A stretch of 41,843 nucleotides of DNA from CAZEDU01 sp964511185 (GCA_964511185.1 CAZEDU010000034.1:1-41843), one strand, 5' to 3'. Counted from the stretch's first letter, positions 1 through 9,050 are shown. A program made the numbers and translations. The notes: a model not told the origin generated them from the sequence alone.

Positions 1-652
1 TCTCGACCTCGCCCTCGCGGGTGAGCAGCGAGACCGAGCCCATCTTGCGCAGGTAGAGGCGAACCGGATCATTCGACTTGCCGCCCGGCTCTTCCTCTTC
101 CTTCTCTTCCTCTTCTTCGACCTTCTCCTGCTGCTCTTCCGAGGCGGCGACCGTCGGCTTCACCTCGCTCGACTGCGCGGCCTTCTGCGCGTCGACGATC
201 TCGATGTCGTTGTCGCCGAACATGCTCATCACGTCGTCGATCTGATCCGACGACACGACGTCCGGCAGCGCGTCGTTCACCTCGTCATAGGTGACGAAGC
301 CCTTCTGCCGGCCCGACTCGAGCAGGTCCTTGACCTCTTTGCGCTCGCCGACCGGCTCCTCTTCGACCTCGTCTTCGACCGCGTCGGGGTCGACCTCGAC
401 CGCCGCCGCCAGCTCGTCGGCCTGCTCTTCAGGGTCGAGCTCGTCGGCCTCGGCCGCCTGCAGGGCGCGCTTCTTCAGCTTCTCGTCGGCCCCGTTCTTC
501 GTGGCGCCCTTGGCGGCCGGCTTCTTGCCGTCCTTGGCACTCGCCTCCTTGGCGGACGCTTTCTTTTTCAGGTCCTTCTCGTCGTCCTTCTTGTGCTTTT
601 TGACTTTCGCCTTCGGGACGACCTTGGACGGGGAGTGCTTCTGGGTGGGCAT
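1..652 (-). CDS. rpoD: RNA polymerase primary sigma factor RpoD (N-terminal part)
   Basis: Housekeeping sigma factor that directs RNA polymerase to most promoters. Only the first 217 codons are in the window; the 3' part lies beyond the left edge. The start is the ATG at 652, preceded by a clear ribosome binding site (AAGGAGAAG, 6-7 bases upstream). Residues 1-60 are Lys-rich, residues about 65-105 are strongly acidic, then comes a region 1.1-like segment (KGFVTYDEVNDALPD). A second acidic run leads to region 1.2 (DPVRLYLRKMGSVSLLTREGE begins near residue 197). The charged N-terminus is longer than in enteric RpoD, as is known for the myxobacterial primary sigma factor. It lies 141 bp downstream of dnaG on the same strand, the classic dnaG-rpoD order. 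Confidence 0.95.
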   Translation of the reverse strand, partial: MPTQKHSPSKVVPKAKVKKHKKDDEKDLKKKASAKEASAKDGKKPAAKGATKNGADEKLKKRALQAAEADELDPEEQADELAAAVEVDPDAVEDEVEEEPVGERKEVKDLLESGRQKGFVTYDEVNDALPDVVSSDQIDDVMSMFGDNDIEIVDAQKAAQSSEVKPTVAASEEQQEKVEEEEEKEEEEPGGKSNDPVRLYLRKMGSVSLLTREGEVE

Positions 653-793
653 TAAAAACTTCTCCTTCGAATTCCGGCAGCTTAAGGCGCGCTGGAAGCG
701 GGCGGATGTACCTCAGTTCGCGGCGACTTTACAAACGCGTTCTCCAACCTCGTGCGGGCGGGGGTTTGTTCCCTCTGGCCCCTTCGGGCGGGC

Positions 794-2578
794 CTACCGG
801 CCTTCCTCGAGCACCCTTTTCTTAAGGGCGAGCAGATCACTTCTCTCGGAAAGCAGCCGCCGGGTGTCCTCGGTGAGGTCGATCTCGCCCTGACGTTGAA
901 GCCGCGCGGTCACTTGGGTGATGTGCGACAACTGCTCCTCGATTCGCCGAAGCTTGAGCTTCCGACACGCCGCGACGAACGCCTGTTCCCGCACGGCGGG
1001 GTCCGCCGGCAGCTGCCGCCCGGCGGCCTCCAGCGCCGCCTTCAGGGGGCCCGACGCCTCGAAGAGCGCGTCCTCGAGGCTCGCCCCCGAGGCCACCTGG
1101 GCCACCGCGGCGCGCAAGCCGGAGTGGATCAGCTCGTCGGCGAGGCGGAAGGTGTCGCGCTGCAGGAGCTTCCCGTCGGCCAGCACGAACGCGGCGAACA
1201 GCGCCTCCAAGGGATCGGGCGCTCGCTCCCTCGGCGCCTGGGCAGCGGGCGCCTTCGGCGCGGGCTTGAAGTCGGGCCTCTTGCCGCGCAGGGCCGTCTC
1301 GAGCTCGGCGGCGGGGAGGCCGAAGTGCGCGGAGAGCGAGGCGAAGAAGGCCGAACGGGTGATGCCGACCGGGAGCTGCTGGCACACCGGCCTGAGCCGA
1401 TCGATGGCGGCCATCTTGGCCTCGAACGAAGCGGAGGGGCCGGTGGGGAGGAGCGTGGCGAACAGGTGCTCGGTGAGCGTCTTCGCTTGCGACAAGAGCG
1501 CGGCCACCCCATCCGGCCCGGCCTTGCGCGCGAAGGTGTCGGGGTCTTCTCCTTCGGGCAGCACCGCCACCTTCGCGCTCGCGCCCACCGCGAGGATGGC
1601 GCCGGCGAGCCGCTCGACCGCTTTGCGCCCGGCCTCATCGCCGTCGAGGAGCAGCACCAGCTCCTTCGCCTCCTGCCGCGCGAGCAGCGCCAAGTGGCCG
1701 CCGGTCAGCGCCGTGGAGCAGAGCGCCACCGCGTTTCGCACGCCGGCCATGTGCAGGCCGATGCAGTCGAAGTAGCCCTCGACGAGCACCGCCTGCTTCC
1801 GCTTGCGCATCTCCTCGCGCGCCACGTCCACGCCGTAGAGCGTCTCGCTCTTGTTGTAGAGCTTCGACTCGCGGGAGTTGAGGTACTTGGGGCCGCCTTC
1901 TCCCACGCTGGACGTCCCCGGCGGCGGATCGAGCGCGCGGCCGCCGAAGGCGATGACGCGACCTTCGGGCGAACGGATGGGGATGATCAGCCGGCCGCGG
2001 AACAGGTCGTAGAAGCCCTCGCCGCGCGTGCGGTGCGCGATGAGCCCCGCCTTGAGGCCGAAGTCGATGAGCCCGCGCGCGGTGAGCTCGTCGGCCAGCC
2101 CCGACCAGGCGAACGGCGCGAACCCCAGGCCGAAGGCCCGCGCGATCTCTTCGGTCACGCCGCGCGTGGCGAGGTAGTCGCGCGCCGGCTTGCCGATCGG
2201 CTCCCACAGCCGTGAGCGGAAGAACTCCTGCGCCACGTCGGTCACTTCCTTGAGTTGCTGCCGTTCGCGCGCCGAGGGGTCGATCGCGCCTTCCAGATCG
2301 ACGCCCGCCTCGCGCGCCAGGTCCTTCACCGCGTCGACGAAGGTCTTACCGAAGTAGCGCTGCACGAACGCGATCGCGTCGCCGCCGGCCTGGCAGCCGA
2401 AGCACTTGAACCGCCGGAGCTCGGGCGTCACGTGAAACGACGCCGACTTCTCCTGGTGAAACGGGCAGCGCCCTTTGAAGCTGCGCCCCGACTTCTTGAG
2501 CTCGACGTGGCGCGAGACCAGCGACACCAGGTCGACCCGGTCGAGGACCTCTTCGATCTTGTGCTCGGGGATCAGCAA
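794..2578 (-). CDS. dnaG: DNA primase DnaG
   Basis: Makes RNA primers at the replication fork together with the DnaB helicase. The 594-residue length is normal. The N-terminal CHC2 zinc ribbon is intact (C38, H41, C59, C62), followed by the catalytic core and a TOPRIM domain with EGYFD near residue 267 and DGDEAG near residue 312. The C-terminal part is a less conserved helicase-binding region. The start is taken as TTG at 2578 (MLIPEHK), which aligns with the usual IPEHKI start of the family, but no good Shine-Dalgarno sequence lies upstream, so initiation may be weak. It is followed by rpoD and preceded on the same strand by a membrane histidine kinase gene, an unusual interruption of this operon. 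Confidence 0.97.
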   Translation of the reverse strand: MLIPEHKIEEVLDRVDLVSLVSRHVELKKSGRSFKGRCPFHQEKSASFHVTPELRRFKCFGCQAGGDAIAFVQRYFGKTFVDAVKDLAREAGVDLEGAIDPSARERQQLKEVTDVAQEFFRSRLWEPIGKPARDYLATRGVTEEIARAFGLGFAPFAWSGLADELTARGLIDFGLKAGLIAHRTRGEGFYDLFRGRLIIPIRSPEGRVIAFGGRALDPPPGTSSVGEGGPKYLNSRESKLYNKSETLYGVDVAREEMRKRKQAVLVEGYFDCIGLHMAGVRNAVALCSTALTGGHLALLARQEAKELVLLLDGDEAGRKAVERLAGAILAVGASAKVAVLPEGEDPDTFARKAGPDGVAALLSQAKTLTEHLFATLLPTGPSASFEAKMAAIDRLRPVCQQLPVGITRSAFFASLSAHFGLPAAELETALRGKRPDFKPAPKAPAAQAPRERAPDPLEALFAAFVLADGKLLQRDTFRLADELIHSGLRAAVAQVASGASLEDALFEASGPLKAALEAAGRQLPADPAVREQAFVAACRKLKLRRIEEQLSHITQVTARLQRQGEIDLTEDTRRLLSERSDLLALKKRVLEEGR

Positions 2579-2661
2579 GGGCGGGGGAGGTGATCGCGGG
2601 AGTGGGGCCCCAAAGTCAACACCTGGGGACTGACATCGGAGTCATCGGGGGGACGACGGCC

Positions 2662-5517
2662 TTAGTGCGGTCGAAGCGCTCGCTCCGACTCCGCTTCCCT
2701 CGCCCGCGGCACCGTGAAGCAGAAGGTGCTCCCCACGCCCCGCTCGCTCTTCGCCCAGATGCTCCCGCCGTGCGCGTCGACCAGGCGCTTGGCGATCGCG
2801 AGCCCCAATCCGGTGCCCTGCCGGCGCGTGGTCCGAGGTTGCCAGTAGCGATCGAAGATGTGCTCGAGGTCCTCGGGCGCGATGCCGGGCCCGCGGTCGC
2901 TCACCGAGAACAGCACCTGGGCGGACGCGTGTCCTGCCGCGCGAATCCAGATCGTGCTCGGGGTGCTGCTGAACTTGATGGCGTTGCCCACCAGGTTGCT
3001 CAACACCTGCAGCACCCGTCGGCGATCGCAGCGCGCCCACAACCCCCCGTCCTCGGCGGCGGCCAGGTGCACTTGGCGCTCTCGGGCCAGCGGCTCGAGC
3101 AGGTCGATCACCTCTTCGAGCAGCTCGGCCACCGCGACCGGCTTGAGCTCGAGCGCCAGGCTGCCGGCCTCGAGCTTGGCGAAGTCGAGCAGGTCCGAGA
3201 TCAGCCGGATCGCCCGCTCGTCGGCGCGGCGAATGGCGAGCAGCCCCCGCCGCATGGGCTCGCGGGTCTCGTCGTCGACCGGGAGGGCCGGCAGCTGCCG
3301 CTCGAGCAGCTGGCTCGTGCTCAGCTGAATCGCGTTGAGCGGGTTCTTCAAGTCGTGCGAGACGACGGCGACCACGTCTTCGCGGATGCGAATCGCGGCC
3401 TGCGCGTCCTCGAAGAGCCGGCCATTCTCCGCCGCCAGCCCGGCGCGGCGGGCGATCTCCTCGGCGAAGCGAAGATCTGCGGGCGAGAAGTCGTGGCTCG
3501 CCGCCACGAAGGTCAAGGTGCCCAGCGGCTCCTTCCTGCCGAGCAGCGGAACAACCATGTACGAGCGCACCCCGAGCGCCTCCATCAGTTGGGCGAGCTC
3601 GGCGTCGGGCGCGTGTTTTCGCACCCAGCCCGCATCGAGAGCGGTCAACAAAACCGGCGCCCGCTGCTCGAGCGCGGTCGAGACGCCTTCGAGCGCCTTG
3701 ACGGGCCCGGAGGTGCGGCGCAGCAGCTCGTCGGCCAAGGCGTTCCTTCGGGGATCGGCATGAATGATCGCCGCGCGGCGCAGACCCCCTGGCGACTCCA
3801 TCAGGTCGACGATGCACCAGTCGGCCAGCTCGGGGACGGACCGGCGCACCACCGCTTCGAGCGTCACCTGCAAGTCGAGCGACTCGGAGAGCAGCCGACT
3901 CAAGTCGACCAGGAAGCGCTGCTCCTTCTCCTGGCGGATCCGGTCGGTGACGTCGCGCAGAATCAACGTTCGAATGGGTCGCTGCTCGGCCTCGATCATC
4001 GATGCGCTGGTCGACACCTCGACCGGGAAGTGGCTGCCGTCCTTTCGGCGCGCGCTCAGAGGGGCTTGGGGCTGCGCCGGCTCTGGCAGCAGCAGCGAGA
4101 GCGGCCGTCCCACCAGCTCGCTTCGCTCGTAGCCGAACCAGACCTCCGCCTGGTGGTTCACCAGCTCGATGCGCCCCTGCGCGTCGGTGACCACGATGGC
4201 GTCTCGCGCCGACTCGACCAGCGACCGATAGCGCTCCTCGGCGGCGCGCTGCTTCCGCTCGGCCAGCTTGCGGTTGGTCAGGTCGCGCACGAAGCCCTGC
4301 CAGCGCCCGTCGGGCAGCATCTTCGCGTGCACCTCCACCGGCACGAGCGACCCGTCTTTGCCCTTGAGCTGCCACTCCCAGACGTCGGCCTGGCCGGTGA
4401 GCTGCAGCTCGCGCGACGCCATGAGCCGGGGAACGTCCTCGTCCTCCAGGAGGTCCAGGATCGTCTTCCCGACCACCTCGGACTGCTCGTAGCCCAGCAT
4501 CTGGGCCCCCGCCCGGTTCACCGCCGTGTACCGGCCATCGAGCGTCGCGAGGAAGATGCCGTCGGGCGCCAGGTCGATCAGCGTTCGGTACCGCTCTTGG
4601 CTCGTCTGGAGCTCGGACAGGGCGCGCTGCCGGTCCGCGTCGGCGGCGTTCAACCTGCGCCCGATGGCGATGACGAGCGCGACGGCCACCACCATGGCCA
4701 AGCCGCTCACGAGCGACGCCGCGAGCTCGTGGGGATACCAGCCCGACGCCGCGCCGAGGCTCACCACCAAGCCCAAGAGGGGAATCGCGCCGGCGGCGGC
4801 GAGCATCCGGCGCGCCATGTACCCACCGGCCCACGTGCTGGTGATGGTCGCCATCGCGCCCACCGAGGGGCGGGCGGCAAGCCCTCCCATCGCCAAGAGC
4901 ATGAGCCCGAACGCGGTGTGAATCGCCATGCCGGTGAACGGCAGGAGGTTCGGCACGCCGTAGTAGGGCGGGCTGCCATACACGTACGCGGCGAAGGCGA
5001 TCAGCGCGCTGAACCCGACGATGGCGGCCAGCACCTCGGCGATGCGAACGCCCCGCCAGGAACGCGCATCGAGCAGCAGGAGCATGAGCCCGGCGAGCGC
5101 CAAGTTGAGGGCCGTGATGAGCGACATGCTGAGCGGGACCGACGCCCACGCCGCCTCGGGCAAGAGCCAACGAAGCAGGCCCAGGTCTCGGCCGGTGAAG
5201 GACTCGGCCACGCCGAGGATGCCCACCGCCGTCGCGCCCGAAGCCAAGAGCCTGCCCAGCCCAACCCCAAACCCGCGCGCGCGCCGCCGGCGCAACAGGC
5301 CCAACCCGAGCCCTGCGAGGACGAGCCCCAGGGCGGTGGACGGCACCATCGGAACCCAGTCGGCCGACACGGTGGTGAGGGCGGTGCTTTCCAGCCACCA
5401 GCCGATCAGCACGCCCAGCCCGATGAGGCTCGACAGGGCGCTCGTGATGAGCGTGAGGGCCGCGGCGACTCGCCGCGACAGCTCGTGTGGCGCTTCGCTC
5501 GCGGCCGCGGGCGGCAT
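2662..5517 (-). CDS. Multi-pass membrane sensor histidine kinase with two PAS domains and a GAF domain
   Basis: A 951-residue sensor kinase. The first ~300 residues contain about eight hydrophobic segments, suggesting an integral-membrane sensory domain. Then come two PAS domains (starting near ERYRTLIDLAPDG and ERYRSLVESARDA), a GAF domain (ending near LGTLTFVAASHDF), a HisKA H-box (VVSHDLKNPLNAIQL) and a HATPase with N box (NLVGNAIKFS), G1 (DRGPGIAPEDLEHIFDRY) and G2 (GTGLGLAIAKRLV). There is no receiver domain and no response regulator gene adjacent, so its partner is unknown. The start is ATG 5517; GTG 5520 just upstream is possible, and neither has a strong ribosome binding site. It lies between yqeY and dnaG on the same strand, so it may be co-transcribed with core replication and transcription genes. 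Confidence 0.93.
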   Translation of the reverse strand: MPPAAASEAPHELSRRVAAALTLITSALSSLIGLGVLIGWWLESTALTTVSADWVPMVPSTALGLVLAGLGLGLLRRRRARGFGVGLGRLLASGATAVGILGVAESFTGRDLGLLRWLLPEAAWASVPLSMSLITALNLALAGLMLLLLDARSWRGVRIAEVLAAIVGFSALIAFAAYVYGSPPYYGVPNLLPFTGMAIHTAFGLMLLAMGGLAARPSVGAMATITSTWAGGYMARRMLAAAGAIPLLGLVVSLGAASGWYPHELAASLVSGLAMVVAVALVIAIGRRLNAADADRQRALSELQTSQERYRTLIDLAPDGIFLATLDGRYTAVNRAGAQMLGYEQSEVVGKTILDLLEDEDVPRLMASRELQLTGQADVWEWQLKGKDGSLVPVEVHAKMLPDGRWQGFVRDLTNRKLAERKQRAAEERYRSLVESARDAIVVTDAQGRIELVNHQAEVWFGYERSELVGRPLSLLLPEPAQPQAPLSARRKDGSHFPVEVSTSASMIEAEQRPIRTLILRDVTDRIRQEKEQRFLVDLSRLLSESLDLQVTLEAVVRRSVPELADWCIVDLMESPGGLRRAAIIHADPRRNALADELLRRTSGPVKALEGVSTALEQRAPVLLTALDAGWVRKHAPDAELAQLMEALGVRSYMVVPLLGRKEPLGTLTFVAASHDFSPADLRFAEEIARRAGLAAENGRLFEDAQAAIRIREDVVAVVSHDLKNPLNAIQLSTSQLLERQLPALPVDDETREPMRRGLLAIRRADERAIRLISDLLDFAKLEAGSLALELKPVAVAELLEEVIDLLEPLARERQVHLAAAEDGGLWARCDRRRVLQVLSNLVGNAIKFSSTPSTIWIRAAGHASAQVLFSVSDRGPGIAPEDLEHIFDRYWQPRTTRRQGTGLGLAIAKRLVDAHGGSIWAKSERGVGSTFCFTVPRAREAESERALRPH

Positions 5518-5776
5518 CACGCTCGCAGATAACCCCGCCGTGGGCCCCGCGTGATGGGACCAAGCGACAGTGCACTGCCTCAAACCGGACGGTGTTCAGC
5601 CCGGCGCGACCGTCTTGCCTGTACGGTTCGACCGAGTCGCAGGTGGCCTCCTCTTCGGAACCGGCGTCGGCGCATTGGGCGTAGGCTGCGCCGTTATCGG
5701 CGTGTGGGACCTCGCGGGCGGACCAAAGCCGATACCCAAGCTGGCGTTGCGGTCGGCACCCTGATCGCGAGTCGGC
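5518..5776. other. Intergenic stretch with no convincing gene
   Basis: This 259-bp stretch separates the yqeY stop from the kinase start on the minus strand. The plus strand has a 64-codon frame (5570-5764) with one hydrophobic Gly-rich segment (GGLLFGTGVGALGVG). It has no ribosome binding site, no recognisable family, and rare codons compared with the neighbours. I regard it as non-coding or a gene remnant. No strong terminator hairpin was seen, so read-through from yqeY into the kinase gene is possible. Confidence 0.3.
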
Positions 5777-6235
5777 TCAGCTCAGCTTCGACAGCTGTGA
5801 CTTCACTTCGTCGGAGATGGCCTTGCCTTCGGCCTTCCCCTTGAGCTTCGGCGTGAGGATCTTCATCACCGCGCCCATGTCCTTGGGAGACTTGGCCTGC
5901 GCCTCCGCGATCGCCGATGCGACTTCCTGCGCCAGCTCCGCCGGCGACAGCTGCTGCGGCAGGTAGGCCTGAAGAATGGCGATCTCTTGCTCTTCCTTCT
6001 GGGCCAGCTCGGCGCGGCCGCCTTGCTTGTACTGCTCGACCGAGTCGCGGCGCTGCTTGATCAGCGTCGAGATGACCTGGAACACCCCAGCGTCATCGAG
6101 CGCCTGCGCTCCCGGCTCGACTTCTTTGTACTTGATGGCGCTCTTCAGCATGCGCAGCACGCTGGTCGACAGCTCGTTCTTCGCGCGCATCGCCTCTTTC
6201 AGGTCGGAGTCGATGCGCTCCTTCAGCGTCGCCAT
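5777..6235 (-). CDS. yqeY: GatB/YqeY domain protein
   Basis: A 152-residue protein of the YqeY family, related to the tail domain of the GatB amidotransferase subunit and thought to bind tRNA or aid aminoacyl-tRNA metabolism; its precise role is unsettled. The family pattern is clear: an N-terminal helical part (LKEAMRAKNELSTSVLRML), a central EEQEIAILQAYLPQQLS motif and a C-terminal MGAVMKILTPKLKGKAEGK motif typical of the YqeY helical domain. The start is ATG 6235, only 3 bases after the rpsU stop, so the two are co-transcribed. The rpsU-yqeY-dnaG-rpoD association is common in bacteria. Confidence 0.93.
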   Translation of the reverse strand: MATLKERIDSDLKEAMRAKNELSTSVLRMLKSAIKYKEVEPGAQALDDAGVFQVISTLIKQRRDSVEQYKQGGRAELAQKEEQEIAILQAYLPQQLSPAELAQEVASAIAEAQAKSPKDMGAVMKILTPKLKGKAEGKAISDEVKSQLSKLS

Positions 6236-6238
6236 GGC

Positions 6239-6433
6239 TTAGAAGTTCTTGCGCAGCTTCTTGACGGCGCGCTTCTTCGCGGCGAGCGCCTTCTTCTTTC
6301 GCTTCACCGACGGCTTCTCGTAGTGCTCGCGCTTGCGGATCTCCGACAGGATGCCGGCCTTCTCCGTCGCCTTCTTGAAGCGCTTGAGCGCGCCTTCGAT
6401 CGACTCGCCGTCCTTCACCCGAATGCTGGTCAA
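6239..6433 (-). CDS. rpsU: 30S ribosomal protein bS21
   Basis: Small basic ribosomal protein of 64 residues, the normal length. It has the family signature GALKRFKKATEKAGIL followed by a Lys/Arg-rich C-terminal helix (KRKKKALAAKKRAVKKLRK). The frame stays open well upstream, but the correct start is TTG 6433: a strong GGAGAG ribosome binding site sits 6-8 bases upstream, and the following residues TSIRVKDGESIEGAL match the family N-terminus. It heads the block rpsU-yqeY and lies 115 bp from a divergent HEAT-repeat gene, so a promoter for it should lie in 6434-6548. Confidence 0.95.
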   Translation of the reverse strand: MTSIRVKDGESIEGALKRFKKATEKAGILSEIRKREHYEKPSVKRKKKALAAKKRAVKKLRKNF

Positions 6434-6548
6434 ACGGTTCTCTCCTATGCTCTTGCCATCGTTTTGATGCCGTGGAGGGTCGGCCATATCGCGCAGGCGA
6501 CTTAAAAAGGCAAGCCGGCAAGGCGTTTGGCGCGCCGGGCTGCTTTGG

Positions 6549-8153
6549 GTGCTGTCGTTCGGGGCGCTCGGGCCGGCGCCGATCGCCGCCCAGGCGCGCC
6601 CTTCGGGCACCGCCGCGCGCTGCCAGGAGAGCTGCGGCCGCTACGCCCGCGAGGCCCGGCTGCGCGCCGCTTGTGAGCGCTGCCTCTCCGACGACGACCG
6701 AGGCGCCTGGGCGGCCGCGCTCGCCGATGCGCCGCATCCTTTTCCCAAGTCGGTGGCCGAGGCGGCGCTCACCGACAAAGACTGGGCGGTCCGCTGGGGC
6801 GCCCACCGCGCGCTCGCGCGCTTCAAAGGCGTCAGCGCGCCCCGGCAGCTCGCGGCCCACGTCCTCGAGGCGTCGCCCGGGGCGACCTTGCTCGCCTGCG
6901 CCACGGCCGCGCGGGTGGCGGCGGACGCCCAGAAGTCGCTCTCGGCGCTGCTCCAGCCCGCAGGTGGCCTGGGGGCCTCCGCCGCGTCGGTGTGTCAGCG
7001 CCGCGTGCCCGAGCTGCTCGGCGGGCTCGAGCTCGAGCTGTACGACCCCGACCCGCTCTCGCAGCTCGAGGCGCTCGAGCACCTCGCCCAGCTCCAGGGC
7101 GTCGAGCCGGCGCGCGCGGCCTTCGCGCCGATGCGAAAGCGCGAGCCATCGACCGACCCGGTCATCGCCCCGGTGCTGCGCGCGGCGGCCGCCCGGCGGA
7201 AGCAGCCCGTGGGCGTCTTCCTCATCGCGCGGGCGAGGAAGGAAGACGAGCCGCTGATCAACCGGCTACTGGCCATCTACTCGAAGGACATCGACGCGGC
7301 GCAGCCGCTGGTGCGCTCGACCGACGCTCGCCAGCGGCTCGAAGGGGCGCGGCGGCTCGCCGAGCTCGTGCCCTTTTCGGCCAGCGAGCTGTCTCCGCTC
7401 CTCGAAGACGTCGATCCGACCGTGCGGCTCGAGGCGGTGCGGGCCCTGGCCGCGGGCGAGCAGCGCTCCGTCCTCGAGGCGGCCAAGGCGCGCCTCTCCG
7501 GGCAGGGCAAGGCGTCGAAGGAGCCGGTGGCGCGCCAGCGCGCGTGGATCGACGCGGTCGGCCAGTCGGGAGACCGCGCCTGTGGCGCCGCGCTCGTGGC
7601 GTGGGCCCGCACGCCGGGCTTGCCGGAGGCGCTGCGCGCGGCGTCGTACGGCGCGCTGGGGCAGTGCATGGGCCCCGACGGGTTCGCGGCCATCGGGCCT
7701 GGGCTCTCCGACAAGAGCGCGAAGGTGCGCGCGGCCGCGGTCGACGCGCTGGCGTCGATGCCGCGGCACGACGGGGCCGAGCGCGCGGCGGTCCTCGCGC
7801 TGCAAGACGGCTCGCCGGAGGTGCGCGCGGTGGCGGTGCGCACGCTCAAGGCGCAGGGGCAGCGCGCGCGCGGCGCCGAGCTCGTGTCGCTCCTCGCCGA
7901 CCCGTCGCCCGTCGTGCGCGCGGAGGCGGCCGAGGCGCTGGGCGCGCTGAGCGCGAGCGTGGCCGTCCAGCCGCTCGCCGAACGGCTGAAGACCGACGCG
8001 GCCGCGCCGGTGCGGGTCGCCGCCGCGCGCGCGTTGGGGCTGCTCGGCGGTGGCCCCGTGGCGCTCGAGGCGCTCACCCAGGCCGCCGCGCGCGACAGCG
8101 ACGGCCGCGTTCGGATGTCGGCGAAGGCGTCGCTCGAGCGGCTCGGGCTGTAG
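6549..8153 (+). CDS. HEAT-repeat protein, probably exported
   Basis: A 534-residue protein made largely of helical HEAT repeats, a scaffold fold used for protein-protein contacts. Repeats are best seen in the second half (DPTVRLEAVRALAAG, SAKVRAAAVDALASM, SPEVRAVAVRTLKAQG, SPVVRAEAAEALGAL, AAPVRVAAARALGLLG). The N-terminus is hydrophobic and ends in a signal-peptidase-like AAQA, followed by several cysteines (CQESC, CERC), suggesting export. GTG 6549 is the first usable start in frame, but it leaves a signal peptide without a basic n-region; the preceding codons (RAGLLWVLSFGALG) would supply one, so a non-standard start such as CTG 6540 is possible. The specific function is unknown. It is followed 36 bp later by a degenerate GGDEF gene on the same strand. 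Confidence 0.85.
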   Translation: MLSFGALGPAPIAAQARPSGTAARCQESCGRYAREARLRAACERCLSDDDRGAWAAALADAPHPFPKSVAEAALTDKDWAVRWGAHRALARFKGVSAPRQLAAHVLEASPGATLLACATAARVAADAQKSLSALLQPAGGLGASAASVCQRRVPELLGGLELELYDPDPLSQLEALEHLAQLQGVEPARAAFAPMRKREPSTDPVIAPVLRAAAARRKQPVGVFLIARARKEDEPLINRLLAIYSKDIDAAQPLVRSTDARQRLEGARRLAELVPFSASELSPLLEDVDPTVRLEAVRALAAGEQRSVLEAAKARLSGQGKASKEPVARQRAWIDAVGQSGDRACGAALVAWARTPGLPEALRAASYGALGQCMGPDGFAAIGPGLSDKSAKVRAAAVDALASMPRHDGAERAAVLALQDGSPEVRAVAVRTLKAQGQRARGAELVSLLADPSPVVRAEAAEALGALSASVAVQPLAERLKTDAAAPVRVAAARALGLLGGGPVALEALTQAAARDSDGRVRMSAKASLERLGL

Positions 8154-8189
8154 ACGAAGCCGCGCGTTTCGTTCAAAAAGCGCCCCCAG

Positions 8190-9050
8190 ATGAAGCTCAC
8201 CCGCGCCGCCGTCTTCGAACCCAACGCCACGACCCGGAGGCGAATCGCCGAGGGGCTGAAGCGGGCGGGTCTGTCGATCAGCAACGCCACCGAGCCGAAC
8301 GGGCTCAAGCAGGAGCAGCTGGTGGTGCTGGGGCCGGGGCTCAAGAAGCCGGCGCGGGTGGTCCAGGCCGTCAAGGGCGAGGGCCATCCGCGGCTGGTGC
8401 TCTCGGCGCAAGCCAAGGGCTTCAAGGCGGCCTTCGCCGACGCGGTGCTGCCGCTGCCGGTCTCGCCCAACGACCTCAAGGTCCGGCTGCCCGAGCTCGC
8501 CCGCGCGCTCGATCGCTCCACGGCTCAGCGCGGCGAGGCCGTGCTCGACCCGCTCACCCACTTCTACACGTTCAGCCACTTCAAAGAGGTGCTGTTCGTC
8601 GAGGTGAAGCGGTCGAAGCGCTACGGGTTTCCGCTCTCGCTCGCGCTGGTGGCGTTCGACGCGCTGCCCGAGCGGGTGAGCCCGGCGCTGCGCGACAGGC
8701 TCTTCGGCGGCCTGGCGCTCGCGATCCGCCGCTCGCTGCGGGACACCGACTACCCTGTCCAGCACGACCCCGAGCGCGTGCTCCTGCTCATGCCGCACAC
8801 CGAGCTGCACGGCGCGGTGGTGGTGAGCCAGCGCATCTGCGAGCGGGTGTCGCGCGCGGCGGTGGCGGACGGCGACCGCGTGCTCAACCCGACCATCTCT
8901 ATTGGCCTCTCGGCGGGCGTGCCCGGCCGCGAGTACGGGTTCGCCGAGCTGGTGCGCCAGGCGCAGGAGAGCTTGCGGGCGGCGCAGGACAAGGGCGGCA
9001 ACCGGGTGGAGTTCTTCGACGCGGCGGCGGAGCAGGGCCGAGCGCGCTAA
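8190..9050 (+). CDS. Degenerate receiver-GGDEF protein retaining the c-di-GMP I-site
   Basis: A 286-residue cytoplasmic protein. Residues 1-108 look like a receiver fold that has lost its phosphorylation chemistry: the acidic pair is replaced by EPN (10-12), and the phosphoacceptor strand reads LVVLGPG (44-50) without Asp. Residues 118-280 are a GGDEF domain (DPLTHFYTFSHF start, PTISIGLSAG, ELVRQAQESLRAAQDKGGNRV end). The catalytic GGEEF motif is replaced by DPERV (193-197), so cyclase activity is not expected. The inhibitory-site motif RxxD is kept as RDTD (184-187), exactly five residues before the dead motif. A c-di-GMP receptor role is therefore likely by inference. The 3' end overlaps the convergent diguanylate cyclase gene by 4 bp. 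Confidence 0.88.
   Translation: MKLTRAAVFEPNATTRRRIAEGLKRAGLSISNATEPNGLKQEQLVVLGPGLKKPARVVQAVKGEGHPRLVLSAQAKGFKAAFADAVLPLPVSPNDLKVRLPELARALDRSTAQRGEAVLDPLTHFYTFSHFKEVLFVEVKRSKRYGFPLSLALVAFDALPERVSPALRDRLFGGLALAIRRSLRDTDYPVQHDPERVLLLMPHTELHGAVVVSQRICERVSRAAVADGDRVLNPTISIGLSAGVPGREYGFAELVRQAQESLRAAQDKGGNRVEFFDAAAEQGRAR

Noticed and set aside
653..793. A possible promoter between dnaG and rpoD
   Set aside because: TTGTAA and TACATC can be spaced by 18 bases, but the -10 match is too weak to call.
752..2215. Long Arg/Gly-rich open frames opposite or within dnaG, and similar long frames throughout (for example 2590-5532, 24038-28372, 28809-30932)
   Set aside because: They are shadows of real genes, expected in high-GC DNA; their products are low-complexity and match no family, while the opposite strand encodes well-known proteins.
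5570..5764. A 64-codon plus-strand frame with a Gly-rich hydrophobic segment
   Set aside because: No ribosome binding site, no family resemblance and atypical codon use; treated as non-coding or a remnant.
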